Below are positions 1-8,941 of a DNA stretch of 64,000 bases, piece after piece; within the stretch, counting starts at the first letter, position 1, and each line of letters opens with the position of its first letter. Source of the DNA: Luscinia megarhynchos (lineage: Eukaryota > Chordata > Aves > Passeriformes > Turdidae); contig CM067584.1 in NCBI GenBank assembly GCA_034336665.1, positions 3,782,001 to 3,846,000 on the forward strand. Direction: 5' to 3'. The notes beneath the pieces were generated by a model, which saw only the letters and a program-made list of their open reading frames with translations, made no database searches and was not told the DNA's origin. A program made the translations under genes and the position numbers.

Positions 1-262
1 TGCAAGAGAGAAAAAAATGTGTCTGAGAGAGAAAAGTGTGTGTAGGGGAAAAAAGTGTGCAAGAGAGAAAAAAATGTGTCCAAGAGAGAAAAGTGTGTGC
101 AAGAGGGAAAAAAGTGTGCAAGAGAGAAAAAAATGTGCCTAAGAATGTGTGTAAGTAAGGAAAAATAGTCCATGTTTTTAAGAAAAAAGTATATGCAAGA
201 AAGGAAAAAAGTGTGTAAGAAAGAGGAAAAAAAATATGTGTAAGTAAGAAAAAAGTGTAAGA
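1..262. repeat. Minisatellite array 1, left part (degenerate edge)
   Basis: Degenerate tandem repeat built on a gtgtgcaagagagaaaaaa-like unit, cut by the window start. The units become irregular toward 262, with gtgtgtaagtaag and taagaaagagg forms, just as array 1 does near 1290-1470. This suggests it is the right edge of an earlier copy of the same higher-order repeat, lying in a CDCA2 intron. No coding function is indicated. Confidence 0.85.
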
Positions 263-382
263 AAAGCTGACATGAGAAGTAAAATTGCACCAAGCTTTTC
301 TTGGAGCCAGATTTTGTGCTCCAATTCACCAGGTGCTTGCTCTCCTTCAGGGGGAGCAGCTGGGGGAGCCCAGAGCCAAGAA
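263..382 (+). pseudogene. Duplicated intron end plus first bases of a CDCA2 exon (decoy 3' splice site)
   Basis: This block aligns with 1478-1595. Shared landmarks are gagaagtaaa, ttcttgg, caccaggtgcttgct against aaccaggtgcttgct, and cttcagggg. It carries a good polypyrimidine tract and acceptor (ctctccttcag, AG at 349-350) and about 30 bases resembling the start of exon 1562-1698, after which it runs into array 1. The exon is therefore truncated and has no donor. A 1-base length difference upstream breaks the reading frame relative to the other copy. I read it as a partial duplication, not a functional exon. Use as an alternative acceptor cannot be excluded. Confidence 0.6.
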
Positions 383-1470
383 AGGGGAGGAAAAGTGTGT
401 GCAAGAAGGAAAAAAAGGGTGTGCAAGAGGGGAAAAAAGTGTGTGCAAGAAGGGAAAAAAGTGTGTGCAAGAGAGGGAAAAGTGTGTGCAAGCAGGGAAA
501 GAAAAAAGGGTGTGCAAGAGAGGAATAGTGTGCAAGAGGGGAAAAAAGTGTAAGAAAGAAAAAGTTAGAAAGGAAAAAGGGTGTGCAAGAGGGGGGAAAA
601 AAGTGTGCAAGAAGGGGGAAAAAGGGTGTGCAAGAGAGGGAAAAAGGGTGTGCAAGAAGGGTGTGTGCAAGAAGGGGAAAAAAGGGTGTGCAAGAGAGAG
701 GAATAGTGTGTGCAAGAGAGGGAAAAAGGGTGTGCAAGAAGGGAAAAAAGGGTGTGCAAGAGAGGGGGAAAAAAGTGTGTGCAAGAGAGGGGAAAAAGTG
801 TGTGCAAGAGAGAGGAATAGTGTGTGCAAGAAGGGAAAAAAGGGTGTGCAAGAGAGGGGAAAAAAGGGTGTGCAAGAGAAAGGAATAGTGTGTGCAAGAG
901 GGGAAAAAAGTGTGTGCAAGAAGGGGAAAAAGGGTGTGCAAGAGAGGGGAAAAAGGGTGTGCAAGAGAGGGGAAAAAAGGGTGTGCAAGAGAGGGGAAAA
1001 AGGGTGTGCAAGAGAGGGGAAAAAGGGTGTGCAAGAGAGGGAAAAAAGGGTGTGCAAGAGGGGAAAAAAGGGTGTGCAAGAAGGGAAAAAAGTGTGTGCA
1101 AGAAGGGAAAAAAGGGTGTGCAAGAGAGGGGAATAGTGTGTGCAAGAAGGGAAAAAAGGGTGTGCAAGAGAGGGAAAAGTGTGTGCAAGAAGGGAAAAAA
1201 GGGTGTGCAAGAGAGGGAATAGTGTGTGCAAGAGAGGGGAAAAAAGGGTGTGCAAGAGAGGGGAATAGTGTGTGCAAGAGAGGGGAAAAAGGGTGTGTAA
1301 GTAAGAGAGAAAAAAGTGTAAGTAAGGAAAAAAAGTTGTGTGTGTGTTTAAGAGAAAAGTGTGTGTAAGAAAAAAGTCTAAGAAAAAAGTGTGTGTGTAA
1401 GAAAAAAGTGTGTGTGTAAGAAAAAAGTGCGTGCAAGAAAGGGGAGAGAAAGTGTACAAGTGTGTGTAAG
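383..1470. repeat. Minisatellite array 1, main body (purine-rich, ~20-24 bp units)
   Basis: About 45-50 units of the form gtgtgcaagagaggggaaaa, varying in the length of the A and G runs and in gaatagtg variants. The + strand is almost all A and G except for the tgtgc core, so the two strands are strongly asymmetric. Several reading frames are open on both strands only because the unit lacks stops; the predicted peptides are repeats such as CARGEK or HTLFSL and are not proteins. It probably lies in the CDCA2 intron before exon 1562-1698. Confidence 0.93.
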
Positions 1471-1561
1471 AAAACCTGGCACGAGAAGTAAAAAAGCCAA
1501 AGCTGTTCTTGGCGGCAGAAGCTTCTGCAGCCCCATTAACCAGGTGCTTGCTGTGCTTCAG
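1471..1561 (+). other. CDCA2: Intron end with 3' splice site before CDCA2 exon
   Basis: Non-tandem sequence between array 1 and the proposed exon. It ends gtgcttgctgtgcttcag with the AG at 1560-1561, a reasonable pyrimidine-containing acceptor. A reading frame continues upstream through this segment without a stop, so the exon could begin earlier, at the AG after aagcttctgc or after ccccattaacc. The acceptor at 1561 is preferred because it gives a phase-0 start and a better tract. Confidence 0.45.
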
Positions 1562-1698
1562 GGGCAGCAGCGGGGGCTGAGCCCAGAGGCAGCAGCAGGC
1601 CCCGGGCCGGAGGCGTCCCTGCCCCGGGGCTCTGTGCAGCTGCTGGGGGCCCAGAGCCTGGAGAGACTGAGCTGCCAGGGAGGCTGCAGGCTGCTGAG
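1562..1698 (+). CDS. CDCA2: CDCA2 (Repo-Man) internal coding exon, partial gene
   Basis: Proposed 137-base exon bounded by cttcag|ggg and ctgctgag|gtaact. It is open in one frame, starting in phase 0 and ending with two bases of a codon, which agrees with the next exon starting at 5880. The translation contains LSPE and, 15 residues later, SVQLLGA. From memory, human CDCA2 has an LSPIPE segment followed at the same distance by SIRRLGS, and the residues P and E midway also agree. The exon is GC-rich, unlike the flanking repeats. Identity rests on this short match and on the better-supported last exon downstream. The start is less sure than the end. Earlier exons, including the PP1-binding RVTF region known for the family, lie off the left edge. 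Confidence 0.5.
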
Positions 1699-1703
1699 GT
1701 AAC

Positions 1704-1742
1704 TGCACAGCTGGGCTGGGGGGCACACAGCTGGGCTGGGAG
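1704..1742 (+). repeat. Short tandem duplication at the start of the CDCA2 intron
   Basis: The phrase cacagctgggctggg occurs twice, separated by a few bases, just after the proposed splice donor at 1699 and before array 2. It is a minor local duplication with no other assigned role. Confidence 0.6.
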
Positions 1743-1770
1743 GGACAACAGTGCCCTGGAAACTGCAACC

Positions 1771-4700
1771 CTGGGCACTGGGCAGCATCCCTGGGGCATC
1801 TGCAGCATCCCTGGGGCATCTGCAGCATCGCTGGGGCATCTGCAGCATCGCTGGGGCATCTGCAGCATCCCTGGGGCATCTGCAGCATCGCTGGGGCATC
1901 TGCAGCATCCCTGGGGCATCGGCATCATCCCTGGGGCATCTGCAGCATCCCTGGGCACTGGGCAGCATCCCTGGGGCATCTGCAGCATCCCTGGGGCATC
2001 TGCAGCATCCCTGGGCACTGTGCATCATCCTTGGGCACTGTGCATCCATCCCTGGGCACTGTGCATCATCCCTGGGTATGTGCATCCATCCCTGGGCACT
2101 GTGCATCCATCCCTGGGCACTGTGCATCCATCCCTGGCACTGTGCATCATCCCTGGGGCACTGTGCACCCATCCCTGGGCACTGTGCATCATCCCTGGGT
2201 ATGTGCATCCATCCCTGGGGCACTGTGCATCATCCCTGGGCACTGTGCATCATCCCTGGGTATGTGCATCCATCCCTGGGGCACTGTGCATCATCCCTGG
2301 GGCACTGTGCACCATCCCTGGGCACTGTGCATCCATCCCTGGGGCACTGTGCACAATCCCCTGGGCACTGTGCATCCATCCCTGGGGCACTGTGCATCCA
2401 TCCCTGGGCACTGTGCATCCATCCCCTGGCACTGTGCATCATCCCTGGGGCACTGTGCATCCATCCCTGGGGCACTGTGCATCCATCCCTGGGGCACTGT
2501 GCATCCATCCCTGGGCACTGTGCATCCATCCCTGGGCACTGTGCATCCATCCCTGGGGCACTGTGCATCATCCCTGGGCACTGTGCATCCATCCCCTGGG
2601 GCACTGTGCATCCATCCCTGGGCACTGTGCATCCATCCCTGGGACACTGTGCATCCATCCCTGGGCACTGTGCATCCATCCCTGGGCACTGTGCATCATC
2701 TTTGGCACTGTGCATCCATCCCTGGGCACTGTGCATCCATCCCTGGGCACTGTGCATCCATCCCTGGGCACTGTGCATCCATCCCTGGCACTGTGCATCA
2801 TCCCTGGGCACTGTGCATCCATCCCTGGGCACTGTGCATCCATCCCTGGGCACTGTGCATCCATCCCTGGGGCACTGTGCATCCATCCCTGGGCACTGTG
2901 CATCCATCCCTGGGCACTGTGCATCCATCCCTGGGCACTGTGCATCCATCCCTGGGCATGTGCATCATCCCTGGGCATGTGCATCCATCCCTGGGCACTG
3001 TGCATCCATCCCTGGGCACTGTGCATCCATCCCTGGGCACTGTGCATCCATCCCTGGGCACTGTGCATCCATCCCTGGAGCACTGTGCATCATCCCTGGG
3101 CACTGTGCACCCATCCCCTGGGCACTGTGCATCCATCCCTGGGGCACTGTGCACAATCCCTGGGCACTGTGCATCCATCCCTGGGGCACTGTGCATCCAT
3201 CCCCTGGGCACTGTGCATCCATCCCTGGGCACTGTGCATCCATCCCTGGGCATGTGCATCATCCCTGGGCATGTGCATCCATCCCTGGGCACTGTGCATC
3301 CATCCCTGGGCACTGTGCATCATCCCTGGGGCACTGTGCATCCATCCCTGGGCATGTGCATCCATCCCTGGGGCACTGTGCATCATCCCTGGGCACTGTG
3401 CATCCATCCCTGGGCACTGTGCATCCATCCCTGGGCACTGTGCATCATCCCTGGGCACTGTGCATCCATCCCTGGGCACTGTGCATCCATCCCTGGGCAC
3501 TGTGCATCATCCCTGGGGCACTGTGCATCCATCCCTGGGCACTGTGCATCCATCCCTGGGCACTGTGCATCATCCCTGGGGCACTGTGCATCCATCCCTG
3601 GGCATGTGCATCCATCCCTGGGGCACTGTGCATCATCCCTGGGGCACTGTGCATCCATCCCTGGGCACTGTGCATCCATCCCTGGGCACTGTGCATCCAT
3701 CCCTGGGCACTGTGCATCCATCCCCTGGCACTGTGCATCATCCCTGGGGCACTGTGCATCCATCCCTGGGGCACTGTGCATCCATCCCTGGCACTGTGCA
3801 TCCATCCCTGGGGCATCTGCAGCATCCCTGGGGCACTGTGCATCCATCCCTGGGGCACTGTGCATCCATCCCTGGGTATGTGCATCATCCCTGGGCACTG
3901 TGCATCCATCCCTGGGGCACTGTGCATCATCCCTGGGTATGTGCATCCATCCCTGGGCACTGTGCATCCATCCCTGGGCACTGTGCATCATCCTGGGGCA
4001 CTGTGCATCCATCCCTGGGGCACTGTGCATCCATCCCTGGGCACTGTGCATCCATCCCTGGGCACTGTGCATCATCCCTGGGCACTGTGCATCCATCCCT
4101 GGGGCACTGTGCATCCATCCCTGGGCACTGTGCATCCATCCCTGGGCACTGTGCATCCATCCCTGGGCACTGTGCATCATCCCTGGGCACTGTGCATCCA
4201 TCCCTGGGCACTGTGCATCATCCCTGGGCACTGTGCATCCATCCCTGGGTATGTGCATCCATCCCTGGGCACTGTGCATCATCCCTGGGGCACTGTGCAT
4301 CCATCCCTGGGCACTGTGCATCCATCCCTGGGCACTGTGCATCATCCCTGGGGCACTGTGCATCCATCCCTGGGCACTGTGCATCCATCCCTGGGGCACT
4401 GTGCATCATCCCTGGGGCACTGTGCATCCATCCCTGGGGCACTGTGCATCATCCCTGGGCACTGTGCATCCATCCCTGGGGCACTGTGCATCATCCCTGG
4501 GCACTGTGCATCCATCCCTGGGCACTGTGCATCCATCCCTGGGCACTGTGCAGCATCCCTGGGCACTGTGCATCATCCCTGGGGCACTGTGCATCCATCC
4601 CTGGGCACTGTGCATCCATCCCTGGGCACTGTGCATCCATCCCTGGGCACTGTGCATCCATCCCTGGCACTGTGCATCCATCCCTGGGCACTGTGCATCC

Positions 4701-5502
4701 ATCCCTGGGCACTGTGCATCACCCCTGGGGCACTGTGCATCATCCCTTGGGTATGTGCATCCATCCCTGGGCATGTGCATCATCCCTGGGCGCTGTGCAT
4801 CCGTCCCTGGGCACTGTGCATCCATCCCTGGGCATGTGCATCATCCCTGGGCATGTGCATCCATCCCTGGGCACTGTGCATCCATCCCTGGGCACTGTGC
4901 ATCATCCCTGGGCACTGTGCATCCATCCCTGGGCACTGTGCATCCATCCCTGGGCATGTGCATCATCCCCTGGGCATGTGCATCCATCCCTGGGCACTGT
5001 GCATCCATCCCTGGGCACTGTGCATCATCCCTGGGGCACTGTGCATCCATCCCTGGGGCACTGTGCATCCATCCCTGGGCATGTGCATCCATCCCTGGGG
5101 CACTGTGCATCCATCCCTGGGCACTGTGCATCATCCCTGGGCACTGTGCATCCATCCCTGGGCACTGTGCATCCATCCCTGGGCACTGTGCATCCATCCC
5201 TGGGCACTGTGCATCATCCCTGGGCACTGTGCATCCATCCCTGGGCACTGTGCATCCATCCCTGGGCACTGTGCATCATCCCTGGGCACTGTGCATCCAT
5301 CCCTGGGGCACTGTGCATCATCCCTGGGACATCTCCATCCCTGTGCCATCTCCATCCCTGGGCACTGTGCATCCATCCCTGGGGCACTGTGCATCCATCC
5401 CTGGGGCACTGTGCACAATCCCTGGGCACTGTGCATCCATCCCTGGGGCACCTCCATCCCTGGGCACTGTCTATCCCTCTGCCATCTCCATCCCTGGGCA
5501 CC
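1771..5502. repeat. Minisatellite array 2 (20-22 bp units, ~3.7 kb)
   Basis: About 180 head-to-tail units. The dominant unit is ctgggcactgtgcatccatc plus c (21 bases); 20-base units lack one cat-c step (tgcatcatcc) and 22-base units have ctgggg. The left edge (1791-2010) uses a 20-base variant with catctgcagcatcc, which reappears once inside at about 3807-3830. The right edge (5320-5500) has catctccatcc variants. All three forward frames are open for more than 1,100 codons and most reverse frames are open for long runs, because the unit has no stop codon. The array lies between two CDCA2 exons, so it should be transcribed and spliced out. Confidence 0.95.
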
Positions 5503-5560
5503 TGCCTCTCTGGCAGGAGCTGTTGGGCATTCAGGGCTCAGCTGAGCCTCTGACCAGCCT

Positions 5561-5610
5561 GAGGCTGGAATAAAATGATCTTGAAGGTCTCTTCCAACCC
5601 TGATCATTCT
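5561..5610 (+). mobile_element. CR1 LINE 3' end fragment
   Basis: The sequence aaaatgatcttgaaggtctc followed by ttccaaccctgatcattct matches the 3' terminal segment of avian CR1 (gatgatcttaaaggtcccttccaaccc). It is heavily 5'-truncated and abuts the right edge of array 2, in the CDCA2 intron. Confidence 0.75.
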
Positions 5611-5879
5611 CTACTTCCCAAAAAATCTAATTTTGGCCTCACACTGAAACAGATTCCAGCCTGCAGGATTCCCTGTCAGATTCTGGAGACTGACATGGTG
5701 AGGAGAGTAGCCAATTCAGCTGTTTGAGTCCAGTTTTTATTGATTACCTCTTGCCTGTATTTAAAAAATAATAAGAGTTATTATTCATTATCATACTTAA
5801 TTTGACATTTTCTATTGAATTTTCTGGGAGCTTTTCCAAATAATCTGACAAAAAAAGTTTTGGTTGCTGGAATTTGAAG
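5611..5879 (+). other. CDCA2: End of CDCA2 intron after array 2
   Basis: AT-rich unique sequence between the CR1 tail and the next exon. The 3' splice site is weak: the candidate AGs at 5878-5879, 5884-5885 and 5899-5900 all follow a T/G-rich rather than strongly pyrimidine-rich tract. All three give the same phase, and an in-frame stop at 5875-5877 excludes anything upstream in the exon's frame. Confidence 0.5.
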
Positions 5880-6021
5880 GCAAAGAATTGATTGTACAAG
5901 AAGTGATTTTTGGACAGCTCTAGAAAAAGAAATAGAGGAAGAAAAAAAGGAACTACTTTTCTTAAAAGAAATAAGTGAAGATGAAAATGGAGTATTTTCA
6001 TTGTCATCCAAAGTGTGTGAA
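5880..6021 (+). CDS. CDCA2: CDCA2 (Repo-Man) penultimate coding exon
   Basis: Open from the acceptor region after the stop at 5875-5877 to a strong donor, gtgtgtgaa|gtgagt. The translation is acidic and charged, including WTALEKEIEEEKKELLFLKE, likely a short helix or coiled coil, then EDENGVFSLSSKVCE. Joined to the next exon across an 88-base intron in phase 0 it reads VCE|FSDAEGH. This resembles the EFSAGGQNAE stretch I remember from the human protein. The incoming phase (one base of a codon) matches the donor at 1698/1699. The exact 5' end could be 5880, 5886 or 5901. Confidence 0.6.
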
Positions 6022-6109
6022 GTGAGTCTGTAATACTGAATTTCCAGTTGTGCCTGCACCCTAATGAGGTGATAAATTAATTCCATTATTATTTCTTTAT
6101 CCTCCCCAG
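6022..6109 (+). other. CDCA2: Short (88-base) CDCA2 intron
   Basis: It begins gtgagt at 6022, contains a possible branch region (gataaattaatt), and ends with the pyrimidine-rich tttctttatcctccccag at 6109. Both splice sites fit the consensus and both flanking frames are phase 0. A real intron argues against a processed pseudogene. Confidence 0.8.
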
Positions 6110-6850
6110 TTTTCAGATGCAGAAGGTCATTTTGATACATCTGAGCATTTCCAGCAAGGCAAAGAGACTCCACGTGAAAAAGAAGCAAAAGAAAGCAGTT
6201 CCTTGTTGGAAAAGGAGGAATTACAAAGAAATCTAACTGGGCTGGATGTTCTGGACCAACAGGAAGGTGCCCAGAGAAGCAAGAATTCTGTCAGAGCTGA
6301 TCCAGCAAGGAGAAGAAGAAGCAGCAGCGCTTTCTGCCTCCCTGCTGCTGAGGATGTGGCTGCTGCTGCAGTTTGCAGTTACAGCGTGGAGGAGGCTCTG
6401 GCAGCGCCCCTGCAGGGCAGCAGGAGCAGCAGGAGCAGCGCCGAGCTCAGGGTGAGGCGCAGCATGAGGCTCAGCAGGGGCGCCAGTGAGGGCCTGGCAT
6501 GGATCCAGCTGCCCCCCGAGCCTCCCAAAGAGCCCCCCAAATCCAGGAGGAGCAGCAGCAGCACCTCCATCCTGGCAGGAGCTGAGAATCTTCACCGCAG
6601 GGAGCAAACCCTGCTCCCCCTGCCAGCCCCGGGGAAGGAGAATGAAAGTTCTGCTCCTGCCAGGAGGGGGAGGAGGAGGAGCCTCTGTGAAGCCACAGCT
6701 CCAGAAACACACTGGGCTCCCACCCAGAGGAGGAGAAGCACAAATTCTGGGTGTGGGAAGGACAGGAGTAACCAAAAACACTCAGAAGCAGCAGAAACTC
6801 TTGAGCTAAGATTGAAAGATGTTTCAGGCATCTCTGATTTTCTGAAGTGA
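6110..6850 (+). CDS. CDCA2: CDCA2 (Repo-Man) last coding exon, C-terminus
   Basis: 246 codons plus stop TGA at 6848-6850. CDCA2 targets protein phosphatase 1 to anaphase chromosomes and helps reverse mitotic histone H3 phosphorylation; that role is family knowledge. The sequence shows a disordered basic/serine-rich tail with repeated RRxS motifs: RRRRSS, VRRSMRL followed by EGLAWIQLP, RRSSSSTSIL, RRGRRRSLC and QRRRSTNSG. This order, especially VRRS-RL...EGL-WI-LP...RRRS.C...RRRS..N, is the same as in the C-terminus of human CDCA2 as I recall it. A KEN motif (PAPGKENESS) at 6635-6643 is a possible APC/C degron. The RRxS sites would suit Aurora B or similar kinases; that is inference. An ATG is not needed because the exon enters from a 3' splice site at 6109/6110. 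Confidence 0.85.
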   Translation, partial: FSDAEGHFDTSEHFQQGKETPREKEAKESSSLLEKEELQRNLTGLDVLDQQEGAQRSKNSVRADPARRRRSSSAFCLPAAEDVAAAAVCSYSVEEALAAPLQGSRSSRSSAELRVRRSMRLSRGASEGLAWIQLPPEPPKEPPKSRRSSSSTSILAGAENLHRREQTLLPLPAPGKENESSAPARRGRRRSLCEATAPETHWAPTQRRRSTNSGCGKDRSNQKHSEAAETLELRLKDVSGISDFLK

Positions 6851-7054
6851 AGGTGCTTAGAGCTTGTCTTGTCTCTCAAGTGCAGTTTTCTTCTCTTTCC
6901 CACTTGTATTTCCTCACTTATTTTCTTACTCATTTTCTGGATAACTTAGAACTCATTTTCCTTGTCTTGGTGCCTAAAATGCTTGAAGATCTGAACTGTG
7001 TGGCTGACTGGCTCAGAGCTTTGGTGTGGTGCAGTTATGGCAGGTAATGAAGAG

Positions 7055-7060
7055 AATAAA
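7055..7060 (+). terminator. CDCA2: Candidate proximal polyadenylation signal (AATAAA)
   Basis: Canonical hexamer 205 bases after the CDCA2 stop, followed by an A-run and T-rich sequence. Its use is inferred. Confidence 0.5.
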
Positions 7061-7236
7061 AAAATTCTTCTCCCTGATAAATGTGGGTTTGTTTTTAGGA
7101 GTTAAACCACAATTTCATGGAACTCTTATTGCTCCAAGGGTTTGTTTCCATGTGCTTGGCCATTGCCTAGAAATTGCTGTTGAAATCTGCATATATTTAG
7201 TGGATAAATACACTAAAAAAGAGATTGTCTGTAACA

Positions 7237-7242
7237 AATAAA
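7237..7242 (+). terminator. CDCA2: Candidate distal polyadenylation signal (AATAAA)
   Basis: Canonical hexamer in aacaaataaaggaatc, about 390 bases after the stop. Either this or the hexamer at 7055 could end the transcript. Confidence 0.5.
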
Positions 7243-7797
7243 GGAATCACTTCTTGAAAGGGAAAAGAAGGAAGTGGGGACCCTCTTTTTATCTTCTGAA
7301 AATGTTTTGGGCATGAGCAGAGGTAGAGTTCATTAATGATTCTCTGATGTAAAGGGTGGTCATTAAAGGAAAAAAAAGCTTTTAAAATAATTATTGTGCA
7401 TCAAATTCATCTGGCAACTGGAATTGGCTGAGGGCAGAGAAGCTGTGCCTCATTTCCAGCCTGTGTGTGCTGAGTCCATCCCCTGTTTGCACTTTGCTGC
7501 TTGCAGCAATGGAACAGAGTGAGGGCTGCAGGTGCTCTGCTCCAAGCTTTGCTGCTGCTTCCATTTCCCATCCTGGGGCTGTGCCAGCCTGCAGGAAATG
7601 GCTTTGTGCCTGACACAGCCCCTTCTGTGACCTGGTTTGCACCAGGAGTGATGTGGGATAAAATCCTTGATGTACTTGGCTGCTTTTATAGAGCTTGAAA
7701 GCAACCAGAGCACTTGGATTTTTATATTTCTTTCTCCCAAGACAAGAATTCCTTAAACAACTTGAAAGAAACTGCACTATTTAAGTGGTGTTTGAGT

Positions 7798-7892
7798 TAC
7801 AGAATCATTGGGGTTGGAAAAGAGCTTTAAGCTCAGAGTCCATCACTGCCCTGTGGCCCATAAACCACATCTCCCTGTCTTAAATCCCTCTA
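7798..7892 (-). mobile_element. CR1 LINE 3' end fragment
   Basis: The + strand reads agaatcattggggttggaaa then gagctttaagctcagagtcc, the reverse complement of a diverged CR1 3' end. The copy is short and old; its right edge is uncertain. Confidence 0.65.
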
Positions 7893-8624
7893 AAAACTGT
7901 TGCCTTAATGTTTGACTTGGGGATTTGCTTTTGGGGTTAGGTTTTGGGAGAGTTCTTGGGTTGTTTGCTGTGCTTGGCTGCCAGGAGAGGGCAGCCTGGC
8001 CTGAGCTTTCTGCTTGAAAGGGACCTGGAAAAGAATATAATGGACAAAATCTGAGAGGCTGGCTGAGGTTAAAATGTAAAGCTCAAAAAATGAGTAAATT
8101 AGTAAAAATAGCTGCTGCTTTCACTGTTCAAAAAAAAGCAGCAACTGGAATTAAACTGGAGGAGTGGAATGATGATGGGCTGGAATCAGGTGGGAGTTTT
8201 CTATGGAAATCACTTTGTGCTTAAGCAGAGTGAAGTTGTGCCTGAGCTGTCTGGGTGTCCCTGGGCAGCTTTTAGGTACCAACTGCAGCACTGGGTGACA
8301 CTGGGGCTGTCACATCCTGAATGTCAGGCTGCAATAGTGAGATCCAAGGGTTCCCCTGGAGGAAGAGGGCTTAGGTTTTCCTCCTGGCTGGAAAAGGAGT
8401 GCTAGGAGTCATTTGTGGGTGCTGAAACCAAGAAATGAAAAGGTTGCAGTTCTTTCCAAGAGATATTTCTACTTTATTCTGCATTTTAATTCCTTTTGTT
8501 GCTCTCTGGATAGAATTTATCCTGAAAACACTTTGTCTCCTTAATCTGGAGAGGAGTTGAGCAGCTCTTCAGCTGTGCAGAAGGTGCAGAGGTGGGAGGC
8601 AATAATCTCTTCTCCATATCTGCA

Positions 8625-8840
8625 CTGAGAAGGACAAGAAATGTGTTTAAATCAGAGGAAAATCTCTGTTAAACATTAAGGAGAAGTTCTCACTGATGGC
8701 CAGGCAGGGGAACAGGGGAAGTGTGGAATCTCCATCACTGGAGCCTTCAGGAGCAGATTAAACAAATAGCTGTCAGCAATGACAGATGATCCTTCCTGGG
8801 CTGGGGATAGGCTGGGATGGCCTCTGGGGGCCCTGGCTGT
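8625..8840 (+). mobile_element. Old CR1 LINE fragment
   Basis: Contains gtggaatctccatcactgga followed by the gacagatgatccttcctggg region and ggctgggatggcctctgg. This is the order found in the 3' region of older CR1 subfamilies (gtggaatctccatccctgga ... ggatggcc). Divergence is high and the boundaries are approximate. Confidence 0.5.
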
Positions 8841-8893
8841 GTTTGCTGATTGTGGAGATTGCAGGAGCTGCTGTGGGGCTGCTGAGCAGCCCA

Positions 8894-8941
8894 GAGCTGG
8901 GATGGAATCGTGGTGGAGCTGGGATGGAATCGTGGTGGAGC
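8894..8941. repeat. Two-copy 22-bp tandem repeat
   Basis: The unit agctgggatggaatcgtggt plus gg occurs twice without change. It is a recent local duplication. Confidence 0.85.

Larger units (their letters stand above)
6851..7242 (+). other. CDCA2: Putative CDCA2 3' untranslated region
   Basis: AT-rich sequence after the stop codon, with no long open frame. The end is set by the AATAAA signals described separately. No recognised repeat lies in it. Confidence 0.65.

Noticed and set aside
347..1888. Reverse-strand 513-codon frame and other long frames over array 1
   Set aside because: Repeat by-product with CTPFFPLLHTLFS-like peptide; no start context, splice pattern or domain.
1..5502. CRISPR-like regular repeats
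   Set aside because: Units are contiguous and near-identical with no unique spacers, and the genome is avian.
1751..5573. Three forward open frames of 1,264, 1,177 and 1,180 codons
   Set aside because: They are translations of array 2 in three frames. The peptide is only the repeat (CIHPWAL, HCASIPG and similar) and the frames exist because the unit has no stop words.
2025..5607. Many reverse-strand frames with MHSAQGW or MDAQCPG repeats
   Set aside because: Antisense translations of array 2.
6233..6781. 182-codon reverse frame within the CDCA2 last exon
   Set aside because: Shadow of the GC-rich coding exon; the forward frame has the recognised motif order.
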